Below, piece by piece: positions 23,561 to 43,989 of a DNA stretch of 64,000 nt. The stretch is from contig CAJNOP010000076.1 in assembly GCA_905250075.1 (NCBI GenBank), forward strand, positions 760,315 to 824,314, in the 5' to 3' direction. Positions within the stretch are counted from its first letter, which is position 1. Each line of letters starts with the position of its first letter. The notes under the pieces were generated by a model that was not told the origin of the DNA, made no database searches, and saw only the letters and a program-made list of their open reading frames with translations. The stretch is from Rotaria sp. Silwood1 (taxonomy: Eukaryota; Rotifera; Eurotatoria; Philodinida; Philodinidae). Both the position numbers and the translations under genes were made by a program.

Positions 23561-25899
23561 TAACAGATCAATGAATTAATTTGGCATTTTCTAATACTAT
23601 GCTTCAGACTATGAGCTGTCATCTGACGAAAACCAAATCATTTAAATTCATTTAGTTTTTGAGATACATACGAAATAAAATAAAATAATCTACTTGTGTT
23701 GAATAGCTACTTTCATTACATTCAAAGCTTTTCAGAAAATGAATTATTTTTTTTTCATTAAAGAATTTTTAATACTACTAAAATGAAATACTGAAATATT
23801 TTGCTTGAAAAGAAAAAGCTCATGCTAATGTTATTAGTACGGAAATCCTAGATAATCTCGTTGTATCTCCAAAGAATTTGGAATTCCAATAAAAATTTGA
23901 CAGTGACATAAGTGAATGAGAATACTTTGTGTAAAATAAAATATGAGTTTTGACATATTTACTGATATGAAATGAATTGGATTCATTATTTCCTGTTTTT
24001 CTTTCTTGTTTTAAACAAAAAAAAAAAGATAGCTTTCTCCTCTATAGAAATAAAATATTTCATTTCATTTTTTGATTCATATTTCAAATATATTTCGATT
24101 GTATTTTTCGTTTTCTTTTTTAAGTTCAATAATGTGTATATTCATATCATATGCTTTTTTTCCAATATTGTTTAACTATGCTATTTCTCATTGGGAGCGA
24201 AATGCATTGGTTCAATAGTGAACTACGGATGCATATATGAATAATTGATGACATATTTAATGATTATGAATACTACTATCCATTAATAGGCATAGTCTTG
24301 TCTATATGTAGGCGTTTTCTGCATCGTGATCATTGAATTTTTATGCGAAAAATAGTCTTTCATTTTTTTTCTTTTTTTTCTTATTGATTAGCCTGCACAA
24401 ATTCTTTTTCTCTTTCTCTTCAGAATATAGATGGATATATATTTATATATATAACATTAACATATGAGATCTTCGAACGTCGTTTTTCATTAGATTCCCT
24501 ATAGAGTTTATATGTATTGACTACTAGTTCACAGCTATGTAAGAAACCAAACTAATCTTTATTATTAGAAAAACGTCATCTCTAGTATTACTAGGTCGAT
24601 TCTCGGGTGAGTCAGCAAGTATATGGATGTGTTTAATCGAATCAATCTACAGATAGAGAGAGAAGGAAAAAAAAGAGAAAAAGAAGAAAGCGGAACGGTT
24701 GTTCGTCGTTCATTAGTTTGCAGTAAGTAAATTGAATTTTCTGACATCTCTTTACTATTCTGCATCCGAAATGTCACTTATTCAGTCTCGATTTTTTTTC
24801 CTCATAGCGAGCTTGTTCTTTAAAGATAGATTTGTATATTTGATTGAATTTATGATTGAGGTTTGTTTAGCAATAATTGCGTCAAATGTGTTTGTTCACT
24901 ATTCTTCAAAATATGGCGAAGAGGAAAAATTGCTAATGAAAAAAAAATAAAAGAAAAGAAAAGACGGAAACGAATATTCATATTAATTTTCTATTAATTT
25001 ATTTTTCTATAGATTTATTCACGAGAGTCATGAATCATACGAATATGCATACAGAGACCCTTTTCAGTTTTTTATTCATCGGAGAATTATTGAATTTTCT
25101 TACTTATTCTATGTTTTCCTTCTTTTTGTTGTAAAGAATCATTACAAACGGATGTTACTGCTCAAAACAACAAATGAGAAAAAATGACCATTAATACAAA
25201 TGATTGAGTATACTTCTTTACAATCATCATCGTTAAAATGTCATTGTACACACACCAATCAGCAAACTATTGTTATCTGTTATTTCTACGTGCTTTGACG
25301 TCGACTAAAATGAAAGTTGATAAAAAAGAGAATATAAGAATTCTAATGAAATTCATCATTCAATGTATTGCTTTATCACATATGCAACCGATGCTTTTTT
25401 AAAACACGTAAGAGTAAGAACAATGAAAAAAAAAATACAAGAGCCCTTTACAAAAAGAGCCAAAAGAAAAAGAGAAGAACAGAAAAAAAACGAGAGAAAT
25501 AAATCAACTATATTGGTTTGCATTTCTTTTTTTGCTGTAGCAGTTCAACTCTATGTGTATCATGGGCAAACCAAAAAAAAAAAATAAAAGAATAGCGCTA
25601 CCAACTCTAGATTTCTCTATTCTTTTCTTTACTAAATAATTGAACTCATACACATGCATCCATCTTCCCGAGCGGCCTAAGTTATAAAAGAGTAACAATC
25701 GTAGTTGTTCTGTATTGGATAGCAGTGAAATTAGAATAGAGAGAAGAAAGAACGAGAGACGTGACAGAACAATCGCTCTCATTTTTTTTTTCCTCATCTA
25801 TATGTAGACCCAAGTAGAGACAGAAGCCAAAAAAGAAAGAGGAAAAAAACAGTCAAGAATGATGAGTAATTATTACTGATCGTTTGACGATACGCAACA
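23561..25899. other. Intergenic, low-complexity, upstream of the acylated-protein gene
   Basis: AT-rich with many A/T homopolymers and purine tracts (for example around 24655-24700 and 25420-25500). Open frames here are built from these tracts. The 3' part presumably holds the promoter and leader of the gene that starts at 25900. Confidence 0.45.
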
Positions 25900-28218
25900 A
25901 TGGGTTGTACAAGTTCACATCAAACAGGAACAACGAAAGAAAATACTAATTTAACTTCAACAGCAATAATCGATGATGGTCAACAATTAATCAATGATCA
26001 TTTTCGTAAATGGTTAAAAACAAATCGACCAAAAGCAGACGAATATGTACTGAATGATGTACTATTAACAGCACAACCATCAAATGAAGTTGAAGATTAT
26101 AAAATTATAGTTGGCAAAGCACTTGATTTACTTTCTGAACGTCATGATATAAAATCAACAAATAAATTAGGTAAACTTGTACAAAAAGAAATAACATTAG
26201 CATCACCAAAAAAAGTTGCACATACAATTGATATTTTAAAACAAACAGCAGAAAAATTACGTAATGGAAATATTCAACTAGATTTAGAACAACAAACAAC
26301 AACAACGATAGCTAATGAAGTAAATTTTGATTTGATTTTGTTTTGTTTTGTTTAAATAGATTCAAAATTGTCATGTCTAGACTACTAATGATACAAGTAT
26401 ACCTGAAACTCAACATATACAAGTTTCATCGGGTGAACCAGGTATTGCTTTAAAAGAAGCTTTAGAAAAAGCACGAATCTTATTTTATAAGGTAAGAAGA
26501 GATTTTGAAAAAAAAAATTAAGAAAAATTTAGTTTAAATTTAAGGGTAAACAAGCTGCTATATTTGCTAATCCAAATGGTGGTTATGATGTACGAATTCT
26601 TGATGAAAATGATGAAACAATAAAACATGATGGAAATCTACTTCGTTCAATTATTGTAACTGAAGTTAAAATGCGTCCAAAACCACCAACAACAACTTCA
26701 CCATTATTTATTCCACCACCACCACCGCCACCCTCATCATCAAAACTACTTGATGAAAATGAAATTTCTGATGATTTTCGTCGTTCGATCGATGCTGCTC
26801 TCAAAGGACTTGAAGCTGTTTATCAAACATCATCATCAACAACAACAACAACATCACCTATATCGGAACATATTCAAGCAATACATGTTGATAAAATTAC
26901 TAAAAGCACACCATCACCAATAACACCTGTAGTTATTCAATATGGTGTAACGAATATTCCTTTATCAAAATCAACTTCAAAAGAAAAAACCACATTATCA
27001 AATGATCTTTCGGCTACTATTGATCATACAGTTAATTTAGCAGAAATTATTCGTCAAATGGCTGAACAACAAAAAATTGTTAGTGTACAATTATCACAAG
27101 ATAATAATGAAGGAAAAGAAAAAGAATTTTTTCAAGCTGATATTCAACCAAAACTTGTTGGACTTGTTGATAATGTAAATGATTTAATGATGGATACAAT
27201 TGAAGTAACAACATGTAGTGAAATTGGAAATCCAATATCATTATTACAACATGATACAATAGAAAACGTAGTTATAGTGAAACCAACTAATGAAAAACAA
27301 GGACAAATTGAACGCATTGTGAAAGAAATCAAAGAGCATGGAGAAAAATTTGAATCAAAAGAAAGTCTTCCGCCTATAATTTCAACAATTAAACAACCAT
27401 CATCTTATTCAATTGGACTAACATCACCCTTACAAAATGAATCATTAATGACATCATCAACAACATCAGTTGGTCAACAAAAAACTAAATTACGTAGTGA
27501 AAATCGTCCAAAATCATTTATTGCTAGTGAAGAAACTCCTTCGAAAAAAAATCTTTATAATTTAAATAAACAAACTTCACTTGATGAATTAGTACATTTA
27601 ACACAAACAGGTTTATCAAATCCAAATTTAACAAAATCAATAACAAAACTTGGTGTATCAACATCATCAGGAAAAATTGAAGAAGAACAAGAAATACCAA
27701 TTGTAACAGCTGAACCATTAACAAAAATGCCAACATCAATTAGTCAAATTATTGAAGAACATCGAACAATTCTTGATGAACCATCATCAACGGCATTTCC
27801 ATCACCACCTATCGTGACTCCTGTTGACACTCATATCAAAGCGAAATCACCAAGTCATAATGTGACCTATACAGAAATAATTCATTCAGAAACTCGAGAT
27901 GGTGAACAATCCCGTCGTTTTATAAGTGAATCATCTAATCAAAATCCATTAAATGATGATGAACAAACAACAACACTTAAAGTTATTACAAAATCTGAAT
28001 TTTCAAATCATCCAACATTAGGTGAAAAAATTATGGAACAAAGTGTACAAGTTATAACTGTTAAAGTACGAAATGAAACAATAAAAACAACAATACAACA
28101 AACATCTTTACCATCGACAACTGATAATGATATCACATATGAAAGACGACCGGTTAGTGAACTTGTCAAAAATTTTGAAGTAGTTGCTGCTGCCAATGCA
28201 AGTAGTGTTAATACTTGA
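25900..28218 (+). CDS. Unrecognised, probably N-myristoylated protein, about 734 residues
   Basis: Three exons in phase: 25900-26319, 26381-26491, 26545-28218. The N-terminus MGCTSS fits an N-myristoylation signal (Gly2, Ser6) with Cys3 available for palmitoylation, so membrane attachment is likely. Residues about 25-130 are probably helical and include HFRKWLKTNRPKADEYVLND and KALDLLSERHDIKSTNKLGK. A conserved-looking segment spans exons 2 and 3 (about 155-215): EPGIALKEALEKARILFYKG, AAIFANPNGGYDVRILDEND and LLRSIIVTEVKMRPKPP. A polyproline run (IPPPPPPPSSS) may be an SH3 or EVH1 ligand. The remaining 500 residues are Ser/Thr/Pro/Glu-rich and probably disordered. I do not recognise the family. 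Splice sites are supported by an in-frame stop inside each intron or by the phase. Confidence 0.7.
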
Positions 28219-29086
28219 ACCTATTGAAATTTTTCTCTTTATACAACATCATTCGCTTTTTGTTCGTGCGTTTTTTTTTTTGTCTGGTGCAAACCCTTCT
28301 AGATAAAAATTATCTTGGTCTACCATTTAAACAGTGCAATCATTTCTTTTTTCTTTTTTTTTTTTAATAATATTATCTTTATCTATTAGGTCTGTGAGTT
28401 TATGTGTATATCTATCGCTTGTTTCGTTTCTTTTTTTTTTACACTGACCTATTCATAGGTCAATAGTATATCTCGAAAAAAAAATATGATAGAAAAGAAA
28501 AATAAATATAAAGATATATGAATATGTAATTTTCGCTATAGATTAGCTGATCGATTCGATCAAACAAAAGTGTTGAAAATGTTATCATCAATCATTTACT
28601 CAGCACATCTTGCATCGATTTGTTCAATCATATTGCATGATGATGACTACAAACAGAATATCAATGTAATGGATATCGTCTTGTTGACCAAACAAATCCT
28701 ATATAGAAAATATTGATTTCATCAAATTGTTTTCTGCGGTTATTATTTAGTAATTCGTTTATATAAGCAAATAGAAAGGTTAAATATTTTCTAAACAATT
28801 TGTAATCTATCGAAAGATATAAAGAATTATTTATACTAAATGAATTCAGTCCTATTGAATTACCAAACCTAATCAAGATAAATGATCTTGAATGTCAGCA
28901 TTGATTTAGTATAATTTACGCATATTAAACTATCAACTACTAGAATTCAGTATGATATATTTTTATTTAGAATCAAATTCATACAAAATACAACTCTTTA
29001 ATAAATATATTTTTTTTTTATGTGTCATATTTTTCTAATAATAATAAATGAAATTCTTATTTAAGTTTGTATTTTTCAAAAATTTA
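28219..29086. other. Convergent intergenic region
   Basis: Lies between the 3' ends of two convergent genes. AT-rich with T homopolymers; presumably 3' untranslated regions of both. No exon seen. Confidence 0.5.
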
Positions 29087-29878
29087 TTAACATCTATATG
29101 TTATTGATTGAAAAAAACGTGGTGTACGAAAATTTTTTAATTTATTCATTCGATTTGCTTTCATTATAGGATTTGTTTTTAATAACGATGGTTGAGAATC
29201 ACAACTATCGACTGACATAGAATTTTTACATACACTTGTTTGACGCATACTTGCATAAAATTTTCGAGCTGTTTCACAATTTCGATTATAACTTAATTTT
29301 TGAGTTGATTGAGAGGAATTTTGACATGAAGATGTCTAAATATAGGCATAAATTAATTTTTATTTTAAATAACAATAAAGAAAAAGAAATAGTTTTTTTT
29401 TTTGTGTTTTTACTTGAGCATGATCGAATTCGTCACCTGTTGACGATACATCATTTTCAGAACTATTATGTTCATTATCATTTATAGTTTGAATAGATAA
29501 TTGTTTTTCAAGACTAGTCATTTGAAGACTTCGAACTAATGTATGTAATTTAGGTGATACACTTGTTGACGGAGCAAAAATAGGTGCCCAATTATATGCA
29601 TTTGCTATTTGTAAATTCATCCTCTTTTTGAAATTATCTTCTATAAAATGAAAAGAAAAATTTTTTAATTTGCAAATTTTTATTTTATTTTTACCATTAT
29701 TTAATTCATCTTTACAACATAATAGATTGAATAAATGATGTATTGATGAACCAAATTTTTTTCGTACACAACATGATAAACCAATAATAATTATTACAAA
29801 AAATAATAGTAATATACCCAACCATAATGGATGAAGAAATTCATCATGTTCATCTTGATATTTAGTAAAATTGTTCAT
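29087..29878 (-). CDS. Small single-pass membrane protein, about 219 residues, unrecognised
   Basis: Exons 29695-29878, 29414-29640 and 29087-29335 join in phase (660 nt). A short acidic N-terminal segment of about 16 residues is followed by one strong membrane span (HPLWLGILLLFFVIIIIGLS, residues about 17-36). A juxtamembrane CCVRKKF could be palmitoylated, and a second CC pair lies at about 51-52. There is no cleavable signal peptide, so the short N-terminus is probably outside and the Ser/Asn-rich tail of about 180 residues cytoplasmic. The tail contains NAYNWAPIFAPSTSVSPKLH and ends with basic KNFRTPRFFQSITYRC. The family is not recognised. Confidence 0.65.
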
Positions 29879-31997
29879 TAAATTTAAATTTAACGAGAAA
29901 AAAAGTATAGTAAATTATATGTATAACTTATAGTTGTGGAATTGGCAAGTGAAAATATGATGGTATTCAATTTGTGTTTATCATTATCATATACAATAAT
30001 TTTTGTCATTCTCTCTTTAATCTTCCGTATTTTCTTCTATTTATGCTGGATTGGATAAAAACAAGGATGTTATTAGTCCTTGCTGTGGGTATTATTTTAC
30101 CAAAAATACCTGCCTATCTAGAGATGAGTATGTTACTTTGAACGCCATCAAGTATGTCATTTTTAGCTTCAAGCTATTGCAAAGCATAAGATTATATTAT
30201 GATTACTTGATAGAACATGAAAGAAATAAGAATTTTTACTACGTCATTTTAAGATTTTTTTGTCACGAAATATGAAATCTTTCTAAATATTTCTTCTGAT
30301 AAATTTTAATATAGAAATAAATTAATTCATTGTATAATTTTATAGATTTTCTTTGCTGGTCAATTATACCAATAATGAATTAGCATTATGAGAATATTAT
30401 AGATAAATTTTTTTTCTTTCTGAGATAAATTTATCAAATTGTTCTACTCAAATATTTCGATATTGACAAAAATAAATATCAATATAAAATTATTTTAAAC
30501 AATTATATGTAAATCTACATGATATAACATATGGAAATTTCAAATTAGTAAGATTTACTGTTACATAGATCATATTCAGTATTGAATGTCGAAATCAAAA
30601 AAGAAATATAATAACTAAAACACAACATGCATATTAACAAACATGTCAATCACTATTCAGATGATTAATAGAGCCAGCAAATCTTTCGAGCGAATATATT
30701 GTTCAGATCTTTTCAGAAATGACATGCATTCATGTTTGTTATTTCGAATAAATATCTATTTTCGTAAATTGTATTAGCTGCATAAAAGACAAGTCCAAAT
30801 TTAACAAAATATTCGAAATGTTTCCATCTGAAAGTAGCAATATAATATTTTTTTTTGCAAACATCACCATCAGCTATATCTTTTTTTTTTTTACAGACAA
30901 AAAGAAATATCAAATTTTTCTCATTGTCTTATGGATCTGATTCTTTTGTTGATTTACATCAATTACTTTTTGACTTCAAAGATGATAATTCACTAGATAA
31001 TCAAGATTTTTGTCAATCAATTCAAGCTCTGTTATAAGTACATCAAAATTTCATTAATCAATCGATTATTTGAAGATTTTTGTCATATTTTCTTCTTTTG
31101 TTTTTCAATCAATTAGTTTTCTAACACAAAGAAAATCTAATTCAATAAATTTTTAGAAGAAAGAAAAGACATGTCTGTTTTTTTATCATCAAAAAATTTT
31201 TCAAATTCCTAAATAAGCACTCAGCATAAAAGTTATTTGTTTTTCATTACATATTTTCAATGAATGATATATGTTCAAAGTCGTCATTGCAGAGAATGCC
31301 AAATCGAATAAAAATGATCATGAGAAATGAAAAGCAAAAGAAGAAGAAGATAGTTAAGTGAATGATAAGAAATCAAGAAAAAAGAAAAACAAACGTGAAC
31401 ACCAACTGAAAACATTCAAAACAACAGCCAATATATATCGAGATAGACGAATATGCACACACACACATACAGAAATTTGAACAAAAAAAGAACACAAAGT
31501 AAAAAGTTATATCTTCAGATCGTTTTTAGACTTATTCAGCTGGACAGAGATTAAACATAAATACATAATAAAGGGACTGTTCAAACACCTATAAATACAG
31601 AAATAATTCATATTCGCTAGGCGATTGATGAAAGAAAAAGATAAGTAATCTTTTTTTTTTTTTAATATTATTCTCATGAGATAGAAAAGAAAAAAATGAA
31701 ATACTTTCTTTATTTGTCGTTATTACAATGAAATAATATATATGAATACAAATGATAAAGATCTTTTCTGAAAATTTTGTCAGAAAAAAAAAGACATACA
31801 AATACGAATAATAGAACTTGTCTGAACGATAATATAAAGAAAAGAATAAATTTTCTCTAAAGACAAGAAGAAAAAAATGCATAAAGAAATGATAAAAAGA
31901 AAAAAACAAATGACGCAATATCTATATGCAAAAGAAAAAGAAAGAAAATTCAATTAATATTGTTCATCATTGTTTGTTATTATCTTGAAAATTCATT
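29879..31997. other. Intergenic; one weak terminal-exon-like frame
   Basis: Mostly AT-rich filler with a short AC tract near 31455. At about 30895-31037 (+) a TTTTTTACAG acceptor is followed by a frame with gene-like codon use (SLSYGSDSFVDLHQLLFDFK) ending in TAA. No upstream exon was found, so it may be a lone relic. Confidence 0.35.
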
Positions 31998-38570
<6,573 letters not shown>

Positions 38571-40619
38571 TAAACGTATTTATTTTCAAAGATCTTGAAG
38601 AAGAAGAAGAAGAAGAAATAAAATGTCTAAGAAAAAAACAACGAATGGAACAAATAAATACAACAGCTGGTGATTCAAATAGAGAAATGGCACAATCATA
38701 ATCAAATAACAACCATTACGGCACCTTTGAAAGTATTTTTATATTTTGATTCTATGAATCATTTCATCAGCCATCATTAAGGTATATTAGAATTTCTTCA
38801 AGATGGCTTGTTTGCTTCTAGATGTAACCTTATGCACAATAGCTTACGACATCTATCAAATAGCATTTCTACATCATATATGAACATGTTCGATTTTGAT
38901 TTCATGTATGAACTTTTATTTTTAATGTTTTGAATATTAAAAATTTCGTAATAAGTGTCATAATAAAGAATTTGTCTATACTTAGAATTTAACAATAGTA
39001 AGACACCTGTTAACTTTGGTTTTTATTTTCATGATCAAAACATGGAAATAAATTATTGATTTTATTCAACTTGTAAATGAAACACTTTTTCAACGTATTT
39101 TTTTTATATAGAAATGTTTATCTCATACTATCTATTGTAGAGATTTCTTTTCATTGACTTTCTAGATTTAGTCTTATGAAGAATGTAAATTAATAAAAGA
39201 AAAATATTGATTTAACAACATTTTTATATGTGAAAAGAATTTTCCATTTAGAAGAAGAATTTCAGCACGAGAGATTCATTAGGTTAATCAAGTTCTTATG
39301 TTTATTCAAAAGAAAAAAATAGAAGTCTTAAGAATATTTCCAATAAAAATATCAGAATCGAAAATAATTTGTTCTATTAGATTTCTCAACATCTATCAAC
39401 GCTTTCACAATCATATATGATATTATGAAACGTATCAATAAGGTATACAAAATTTTTTTTATTCTTTGTCTTTTTTCTTATAAATCCATGTATTCTGACA
39501 ATAATCAATCGTTCTCTTAAATGAATTCGTAAAAGAAAGACTACAATTGTATTAATATAAATGCATTCAAATGCATACACATTTATTGATTAACAGTTGT
39601 AGTATTTGCTTTATAACAATGTGCTTAAATCTATATTTACTTATCTTACATTTAAATTAGATCAATTGTTGTACATTAAATTCTTTCTAATCATATTACA
39701 TATGACTAGTAATAAACTTGAATATTATTTAATCTTTCCTATATTATGTTATAGTTTACCGATGATATATATAATTCTCGAGTTTATTCTATCTATTCAT
39801 CATGCCCGATTGAAAATAAATTACGTTGAGTTATGATACTTTTGGTATATTTAACTTAGTTGTTATTACTATATATCTTGTTTTTTGATAGAATGTAGTT
39901 GAAGTCTAATATATCAATGTACAAATAGAGATTCTGTATTAGATAATAAATTTTCAAATTTTGTTCACAATACTTTTTCACATACCCAGGTACTCCAAAA
40001 AGTATCCCGATATCCTCATGTTTTTTTCGTATATCTTGGTTTATGAAGTAGAAAAAAGAGATAAAATTTTTCTTTCTTCATTGAAATGTTATGCCAACAA
40101 ATAGAGCTCACTTTGTTTCTTCTAGCGATGTGCAAATAATATAATTCTAATGCCAGAAAAGCAAACATCTAATATATTGAAAAATAGGACATGTTCATAG
40201 AGAACCTAGTTCGAAGAAAGAACTAACTGCTGGTGAAATAAGAAATATTTTATCTCTTATTTCTGCTTCAAAATCAAGAAATATGGAAAGACATGGTAAA
40301 GTCCGAATACTTTTTCAAGTACTTGTATATTGTGAATCTTGTTATTAAAAACTTCAGGATTACAAAATACATAAAAGAAAGTTTAATATTATAAAAAAAA
40401 AACACCAATGTGTTGCAAATAATAATCTATTTAATCATTGAATAATAATTTAATATGAATTCGTTTTTCACAATATGACTGATTCTCTGATAGTTATTTT
40501 AAAGTCAATTATTGTGGTATTGTTCATTTCATTTACTTGGTGGGTTTGTGTTAATGAAACGAGAGGATTTCACTTGAAAGGAACCATGAATACAATAGAA
40601 AAAAATCATGGATCTTATT
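38571..40619. other. Intergenic; GAA microsatellite upstream of KIF5
   Basis: A GAA triplet run of about 7 units lies at about 38594-38614, just upstream of the KIF5 start. The rest is AT-rich without recognisable genes. Confidence 0.5.
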
Positions 40620-42534
40620 TTAAAAGAAATGAATGTAAGGTGGAGCGGGCAGATCAGAATCGTCTGAGTTATAGACAGCCGCTTGTTTAAATAAACATGG
40701 AGTTTCTCTCCATAAATAACGAAGTCCATTGATTGGCTTCGAAATACATGAGTTTGACACAGCAAGAGAAATAGTCAAAGATGCTTCTTCTATAGGGTTA
40801 GCTGGAGCAGCTGTCCATACAGAATCAGTCGTATTGCAAATTTGTTTACTTGCACAACATACCTGAATAAACCCCATCAATAAAATTGATTAAATATAAA
40901 AAGAAAGAAATAGTAAAACTTACTTCAAATCCATTTGGATTTCGTAGTTCAATACTTGATGACACAGTATTTGTGTAGGTAACATTTACTTGACTACTAT
41001 TCAAAGCTACAGAAATATTGGCAATAATAGGTCCTTGATACGTTATATTTGTGTAACCATATGCTACAGCAAGACCTGATCGAGATAATCGATATCCAAC
41101 ATCCAGTTTATTTCGAGGATGAATTCTATTTTGATAAGATTAGACAAAAAGTTTTCAATTGTTTAAAAAAGCATATATGTTTACCCTCCTTCATCATCAC
41201 GCAAATCTAATGCGACTGCCATAAATACATTTGGTACAACATGATTAGGTACGTAACCAACATCAAATGTTTGATGCCAACGAATCCAAGGAAATCCTCC
41301 GACAACTTTACCAGTTCGTTCATTTGTTGATAACTAAAGTAGAAAGAATTAAAGAAATGAAACTGCTAACTAAAGAGTCCCCTACTTGAACAAAGCCAAA
41401 AGGAAATACTGGATCAGTGGTAGAATTTGTACGCATATGCCATATGATTCGCCAATATTCAATCATTTTAGAAAATGTACAAGAATATTTATCGCGATTG
41501 AAATTAGCATTGTTTTCACCTTAAAATAAAATGAGTGTATTTTATCATTAATATTAATGATTTACCTTGATACCAAATAGCTCCTTTGATAACCATTCTT
41601 GTAAATGGATGAATCATTGCATTATATAGAACTGTATTGTTAAGTACAATATTAATTTCATTATGCGATTTCTGATTCTTTGTAGGTGTTATGCTTTTAG
41701 TTCTAGATGATATTCCGAACTCATTTTGAACATGGACTCCAAAATGAAAACTTACTGTGTGATACCACAATCTTTAAGAGCTTCAGGTGGTGACCAATAT
41801 TCAATGTTAGTTCCACCCCATGATGTATGTAAGAGACCGATGGGTCGTTTACCAAGGCCTTCATGTATCATTCGACCATAAAGCCAACATACTGCTGATG
41901 TATATCCACTTGCAACACTACTCGTCGATGCCAGGGACCATTTTAATCCAATAGCTAACAGTTCTTCTTGCGGTGTATTAGCTTGTGCAGTTGCTGCAGT
42001 AAATAATCTTACTTTTGGATATTTACTAGCATTTTCTATTTCAATTGAAGCATTAAACATTCTATTAACAGCAAATTGCATATTTGATTGTCCGGAACAA
42101 ATCCAAACGTCACCGAACAAAACATCATTCAATGTTATGGTTTCAAGTGATCCATTTGCTAACGGTTTTGTGACTTGAATTTGAAAAGGGCCTTCGTCTG
42201 TTTGAGCATCAAGTGTAACTGACCATATTGATGCATCTACTAAATCAACAGATGATATTGAGTTCATCGTGTAATAAACTTTGTTGTTCATTGTCAAAGT
42301 AATAGGTGTGTTGAATGTATCTGTATATCCCCATACGATGGCTCGTTGTGGAGCACGCTGAAGAACCATATGATCTTGATAATAGTTAGCAAATCGAAGA
42401 GCTCCATGAACTAAAATGAAATTCGCCGTGTTCTATGTGATCAATAATTTCGTTGCTTAATTTGTATTGTTCATACCTGTGACCGAGCACAAAATCCAGA
42501 GAAAAAGATGAAAATTACTAGAAGCTGTAAGCAT
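40620..42534 (-). CDS. SIAE: Sialate O-acetylesterase, complete, about 525 residues
   Basis: Removes O-acetyl groups from sialic acids; an SGNH-type serine esterase of the secretory or lysosomal pathway. Exons in phase: 42477-42534, 41756-42410, 41566-41702, 41386-41519, 41185-41333, 40924-41125, 40620-40862. Exon 1 gives a signal peptide (MLTASSNFHLFLWILCSVTG), followed by ALRFANYYQDHMVLQRAP. The nucleophile block is VLFGDVWICSGQSNMQF (Ser128; human uses Ser127). Further family blocks are SAVCWLYGRMI, PIGLLHTSWGGTNIEYW, YNAMIHPFT..KGAIWYQGE, PWIRWHQTFDVGYVPN with the catalytic-region His, and ALDLRD. The C-terminus LRYLWRETPC and LPAPPYIHF match the family end. Length is typical (human 523). 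The exon 2/3 junction was chosen at TCTAG (41703) because it alone restores the frame. Confidence 0.96.
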
Positions 42535-43440
42535 CTGAACTCACAGAGTAGATGAAAAATAAAAAATATGCAACACTCCTGTGAGATGTTTGATATAAAA
42601 ATACTTAGAGATAAGATAAATGAAGGCAGGTTAAAAAGGTATCTAAATATAACTTTATGTTGACCGAAATGAAGACATGCAACAAAATAAATAGTTTCTG
42701 AACATGGATAAATATTCATTGTATGTTTAGTGAACATAGTTATGATCATGGTAGTATTGTAATACAATCATTCAATTCAATGTTGTTCTTAGAAATAAAC
42801 ATCGAATCCAATAGATTACTAAGAATTACTTTAAGTCACCTGTTTTTAGTGTACTGTGAGGCAAAAGCTTTCGTGTCTAGAATCCCATTAACTGGAAGGT
42901 GACTGACTACACAAGGTACAGTATCCGATCGATTGCTTTGCACTTGCTCGGTTGTCATAGTAAATTCTTCTTCTTTTCAATGCATTACTCAGGACTCAAT
43001 AAACCATCTGCTCTCAGCATCTAATCATCATTCTGAAATGAGGAAAAAGTTCGTGGATATGGGTGTGAATAAAATTTTCCTTCAGAATAAAAGGCTACGG
43101 CCTTCTATTATGAAAAATCGTGACACTATACATTTTTCCCACCTCCTATTCAGGATGGCCCTCTAATACAGGATGGTCTTCTGTTTTGAGAGGAGAAGGG
43201 GTTTATGATTGTTAGGGATTTCAAGAGAGACACATCCACACATTTATTATTAATAATAATATTTAAGTTGAGAACGAACTGGTAAAAATAAAATATAGTT
43301 TTTTTTGTTTTGATAGAAAACTATTCGTTATTTTGTCATTTCACCACACAAATAAAGACAATAAAACTTACGGCAAGAGAAAAAACCTCACGACTTATCT
43401 ATTCTTCTCGTTCTTATCAGACGGGTGTTTCAGGATTCGA
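42535..43440. other. Intergenic, SIAE upstream region
   Basis: No exon recognised. An alternative hydrophobic frame overlaps SIAE exon 1 but does not connect in phase to exon 2. Confidence 0.4.
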
Positions 43441-43445
43441 ATAAA

Positions 43446-43985
43446 TACTTAAATTTCCATTGTCATGTGTTCTTGTTGACGGCAAAGTGTAGCTGATAAA
43501 TGTTGATATAGAATATGTCTATCTTGAATGGTTTCATAAATATGTTGAGAAACAAATAGTGATTGAGAAGGATAAAAATTTTGTACCGGTATACTAAAAT
43601 AGCAACTTATAAAAGCAGGTGAAAAGTCAGTCATTCGATTATAAGCAGTATTGGGTGAAGAAAATATCGGTTGACGTTCTATATAAAGTAAATGATTATC
43701 AGATGAGTTTTGTTTATGATATTATCTTTGTAATATTATTGACTTATTAAGATCTTCATAAGGATCTGTTATAGTTGTTGTTGATTTGGTTGAAAAATAT
43801 ATCTTGTTGATAATGTTTGTTACTTTTACACATCAACTGATGTTTATGCTGGTGCTTCACCATATGTTATAAATGATGATGAGGCTGTTGAGGAACGTAT
43901 TGAACAACAAAATGGTCGATTTATACTATTCAATTTTGAATCAATATTATCTTCTGGTCGCCTTTGTCTCTAACAAAATATAATT
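43446..43985 (-). pseudogene. Gene fragment, family not recognised
   Basis: On the minus strand an acceptor-like TATATAG near 43682 precedes about 75 open codons (RQPIFSSPNTAYNRMTDFSP, YETIQDRHILYQHLSATLCR) ending in TAA at about 43449. Upstream pieces (VVQYVPQQPHHH near 43890) look coding but are broken by stops. Style is similar to the Gln/His/Ser-rich gene at 57436-58607 but no clear homology can be claimed. Confidence 0.3.
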
Positions 43986-43989
43986 GATA

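Noticed and set aside
23972-25797. Several 67-97 codon frames in A/T and purine tracts
   Set aside because: Low-complexity peptides, no family resemblance, no splice partners.
31589-31918. 109-codon Phe-rich minus-strand frame
   Set aside because: Encoded by poly-T/poly-A tracts; composition unlike the real genes.
39606-39836. 76-codon plus-strand frame upstream of KIF5
   Set aside because: Hydrophobic by AT composition only; no start context, splice signals or family support.
42471-42767. Long hydrophobic minus-strand frame as the SIAE N-terminus
   Set aside because: It does not connect in phase with exon 2; the ATG at 42534 gives a signal peptide and correct phase.
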